From positions 1 through 7,924 of the forward strand of contig JAOPXF010000419.1 in the NCBI GenBank assembly GCA_025965295.1: 7,924 bases of DNA, given 5' to 3'. The notes beneath the pieces were generated by a model, which worked only from the letters and a program-made list of their open reading frames with translations, searched no databases and had not been told where the DNA came from. The translations under genes were made by a program, and so were the position numbers. Positions 6,311-7,924 of the stretch are shown here, one piece after another. The number at the start of each line of letters is the position of its first letter. The stretch's first letter is position 1. Source of the stretch: Nocardioides sp. GTDB taxonomy: Bacteria > Actinomycetota > Actinomycetes > Propionibacteriales > Nocardioidaceae.

Positions 6311-7093
6311 ATGCGTCGCATCATCATCCCCGTCCTCGTCGCGCTCGTCGCGATCATCGGCATCGGCTCTGCCGTCATGGCCGGCAGCGGCACCAGCAGC
6401 GTCACCCGCGCCCGGCTGGAGCGCTCGCTCCCGGTGTCCTTCACCCACCTCTACGTGCAGCAGGCCCACCTCCTGGGACACACCGGCGTCACCGTGGCGT
6501 CCCTGCACGCCAAGGCCATGTGCGACAAGCGCGGCCCGGACGTGGCCGACGTCGGCCCCGGCGGCGACTGGGTCGGCCTGATGAGCTGGGACGACCCGCA
6601 GGTCCCGATGCCCCCCGAGGGCTACGGCAAGTTCGAGCTCAACGTGCACAGCAACGACTGCTTCACCGCCAGCGGCCCGACCAAGCTCACCGGCTACCTC
6701 ACGATCAATGACAAGAGCGGGCGGGAGGTGACCAACCCCGTCTTCGAGTTCGACGGTTGCTTCGACCCGCAGGGCGACAACACCGCGACCGGCCACGAGT
6801 TCCCCTCGCTGACCAGCGTCACGAGCACGACGCTCACCACCGACGCGGACGGGGGTGCGGTGCTGCAGCTCGGCTGCGGCACGGGCAGCCAGGGCTGCTC
6901 GGGCACGGTCGTCGTGACCGACGGCAAGCGGGTGCTGGGGCAGATGCCGTACTCCGCCAAGGAGGAGTCGACCACCTCGCTGACCCTGCCCGCGCCGGTG
7001 CCCGCCACGGCGAAGGAGGTCACCTTCGAGGTCCGGCCGGACACCGGCGCGGGACCCTCGGGGCCGGTCACGCTGCCGGTCCAGCGCGGGTGA
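6311..7093 (+). CDS. Secreted or membrane-anchored protein of unknown function, third gene of the ABC operon
   Basis: This is a 260-residue protein whose function I cannot assign. Arg2-Arg3 and a hydrophobic stretch at about 4-23 form a signal peptide or N-terminal anchor; VMA-GS around 24/25 is an acceptable signal peptidase I site, and there is no lipobox Cys. The mature part carries LERSLPVSFTHLYVQQ followed by LLGHTGVTVASLHA. It then has strongly motif-like blocks: FELNVHSNDCFT (108-119), NPVFEFDGCFDP (142-153) and LGCGTGSQGCSG (187-198). The five cysteines are at 71, 117, 150, 189 and 196, an odd number, so disulphides could pair four with one left free. The last 50 residues look like a beta-rich tail. 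From memory, similar proteins occur beside ABC exporters in other actinobacteria, but I know no assigned role. Placement 5 nt after the permease, with its own GGAGG, implies a job with the exporter outside the membrane, for example substrate capture, shielding of the target, or signalling to the kinase loop. The role is an inference. Confidence 0.8.
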   Translation: MRRIIIPVLVALVAIIGIGSAVMAGSGTSSVTRARLERSLPVSFTHLYVQQAHLLGHTGVTVASLHAKAMCDKRGPDVADVGPGGDWVGLMSWDDPQVPMPPEGYGKFELNVHSNDCFTASGPTKLTGYLTINDKSGREVTNPVFEFDGCFDPQGDNTATGHEFPSLTSVTSTTLTTDADGGAVLQLGCGTGSQGCSGTVVVTDGKRVLGQMPYSAKEESTTSLTLPAPVPATAKEVTFEVRPDTGAGPSGPVTLPVQRG

Positions 7094-7115
7094 CCAGACG
7101 GGGAGGGCCTGGTCA
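7091..7115. terminator. Inverted repeat between convergent genes, likely bidirectional terminator
   Basis: TGACCAG (7091-7097) and CTGGTCA (7109-7115) form a perfect 7-bp stem around an 11-nt loop. The left arm begins with the TGA stop of the secreted protein gene, and the right arm ends with the reverse complement of the stop codon of the opposite gene. No T-tract is present on either side, as is common in high-GC actinobacteria. The whole space between the two genes is only 19 nt, so this is the only place for a shared terminator. Confidence 0.5.
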
Positions 7116-7924
7116 GCGCGTGACGAAACCGTCCTCGGCCGTCCAGGTGGTGTCGCCGACCAGGACCCGGTCGTCGTCCACCTGCGGCTCCTTGCTCACG
7201 CCGCTCACGAACGCGGACTCCCAGTGCCGCAGGTCCGGGGTGACCGCCACGGCGTACGCGTCGCCGCGGTACTGGTCGCGCACCTGGCCGGAGTGGCAGG
7301 TCATGAGCACGGCGTACCCGTGCTCGCCGACCTCGTAGCCGTCCTGCCAGGTGCAGCGGAAGCGCGGCGGCGCCGCGTCGATGACCTGGGGCTCGCTCCA
7401 GGTCTCGTCGCCGAGCAGGTGCGTCTGCACCACGATCTGGTGACCGTCGGGGGAGCCGAAGGCGACGGAGTTCCAGTGCACGAAGCCGTTGACCGAGCTG
7501 TCGCAGCAGCCGCGGTCGACGTCGACCGGCTCGAGCCCGCTCGGGTCGTGCCGCGAGGTCGTCCACGAGCCGCCCTTCTCGACAAACCAGAAGTCGCCCG
7601 CGCGGTGGTCGCTGGAGTGCACGGTGACCCAGTCGGGGCTGTACGTCGACAGGTACGACGCGCAGTCGGAGAGGGCGGACCCACGCAGCGGCCGGGTGGT
7701 GCGGGCGGCCGAGGTGAGGTCGGCGGTGCCGGGGGAGCCGGCGAGCAGCTCGAACGTGCAGCTGCCCCGCGACGGCTTCGACGTGACGACCCGGAGCGAC
7801 CCGTCCGGCGCCAGCACGGGCTCGGACGGCGACACCACGCCGTACTCGAAGCCCGGGTGCCCCGACCACGGCACCCGGTGGATGCGGTCGTCGGTCGTCC
7901 ACAGCCGGTCGCCCCGCTCGTCCT
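7113..7924 (-). CDS. Unrecognised tryptophan- and cysteine-rich protein, possibly beta-propeller-like (5' truncated by window edge)
   Basis: The reverse frame is open from the window edge (last full codon 7922-7920) to TGA at 7115-7113, about 269 residues. The GTG at 7874 is probably internal, because the upstream codons continue a sensible sequence (GDRLWTTDDRIHRV). I cannot name a family. The protein is rich in Trp, Gly, Asp and short beta-like stretches with turn motifs such as SPSEPVLAPDGSLRVV, WFVEKGGSWTT, FGSPDGHQIVVQT and DDRVLVGDTTWTAEDGF. The first visible segment (LWTTDDRIHRV) and the last (TWTAEDGFVTR) resemble each other, as blades of a beta-propeller or sialidase-like repeat might. 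There are six cysteines (in RGSC, LSDC, RGCC, FRC, MTC), suggesting a disulphide-bonded extracytoplasmic protein, but the N-terminus that would carry a signal peptide lies outside. It converges on the ABC operon, so no shared transcription is implied. Confidence 0.6.
   Translation of the reverse strand, partial: DERGDRLWTTDDRIHRVPWSGHPGFEYGVVSPSEPVLAPDGSLRVVTSKPSRGSCTFELLAGSPGTADLTSAARTTRPLRGSALSDCASYLSTYSPDWVTVHSSDHRAGDFWFVEKGGSWTTSRHDPSGLEPVDVDRGCCDSSVNGFVHWNSVAFGSPDGHQIVVQTHLLGDETWSEPQVIDAAPPRFRCTWQDGYEVGEHGYAVLMTCHSGQVRDQYRGDAYAVAVTPDLRHWESAFVSGVSKEPQVDDDRVLVGDTTWTAEDGFVTR

Noticed and set aside
6694..7902. Long minus-strand frame spanning the secreted protein gene and the last gene.
   Set aside because: Arg/Ala/Pro-rich shadow. 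The frame at 7113-7924 (-) has balanced composition with Trp, Cys and Phe and is the credible one.
1..7924. Mobile elements, CRISPR arrays, tRNA or rRNA genes, riboswitches.
   Set aside because: No transposase or integrase-like protein, no regularly spaced repeats, no cloverleaf-like sequence, and no non-coding gap longer than about 106 nt to hold a structured leader.

Overview
This 7.9 kb window comes from a high-GC actinomycete-type chromosome. GC is very high throughout, codon third positions are almost all G or C, and GTG starts are common. Gene style (acidic secreted proteins, a BcrA-type ABC exporter beside an OmpR-type two-component system, apparently leaderless promoters) fits Nocardioidaceae or a relative such as Nocardioides, but the genus is an inference from style. 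I see no mobile element, CRISPR array, tRNA or rRNA.

Layout, left to right. (1) At 2-310 (+) is the C-terminal part of a dienelactone-hydrolase-family protein, cut by the window edge. (2) At 417-2372 (+) is a predicted lipoprotein clostripain-family (C11) cysteine peptidase with a roughly 220-residue acidic C-terminal extension. It probably has its own leaderless promoter. (3) At 2347-3774 (-) is a sensor histidine kinase and at 3771-4460 (-) its OmpR-type response regulator. They form an RR-HK operon with a 4-nt GTGA overlap, and the kinase gene converges on the peptidase gene with a 26-nt tail overlap. (4) A 61-nt divergent intergenic region (4461-4521) carries two CTTCATG repeats spaced 11 nt start to start, followed by a -10-like TAGCGT. 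(5) Rightward from it runs a tight operon: ABC ATPase (4522-5481), ABC-2 permease (5478-6305, ATGA overlap) and a secreted or membrane-anchored protein of unknown function (6311-7093). (6) Converging on this operon is a gene at 7113-7924 (-), truncated at its 5' end, for a tryptophan- and cysteine-rich protein I do not recognise. A short inverted repeat contains both stop codons.

The core of the window (2347-7093) reads as one functional module. The kinase senses something at the cell surface, and the regulator probably binds the 11-nt-phased repeats. The divergent operon then makes a BcrA-like ABC exporter plus a cell-surface partner protein. Drug, lantibiotic or envelope-stress defence is the usual role of such sets, but nothing in the sequence fixes the substrate. 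The unknown surface protein at 6311-7093 is the most interesting component.
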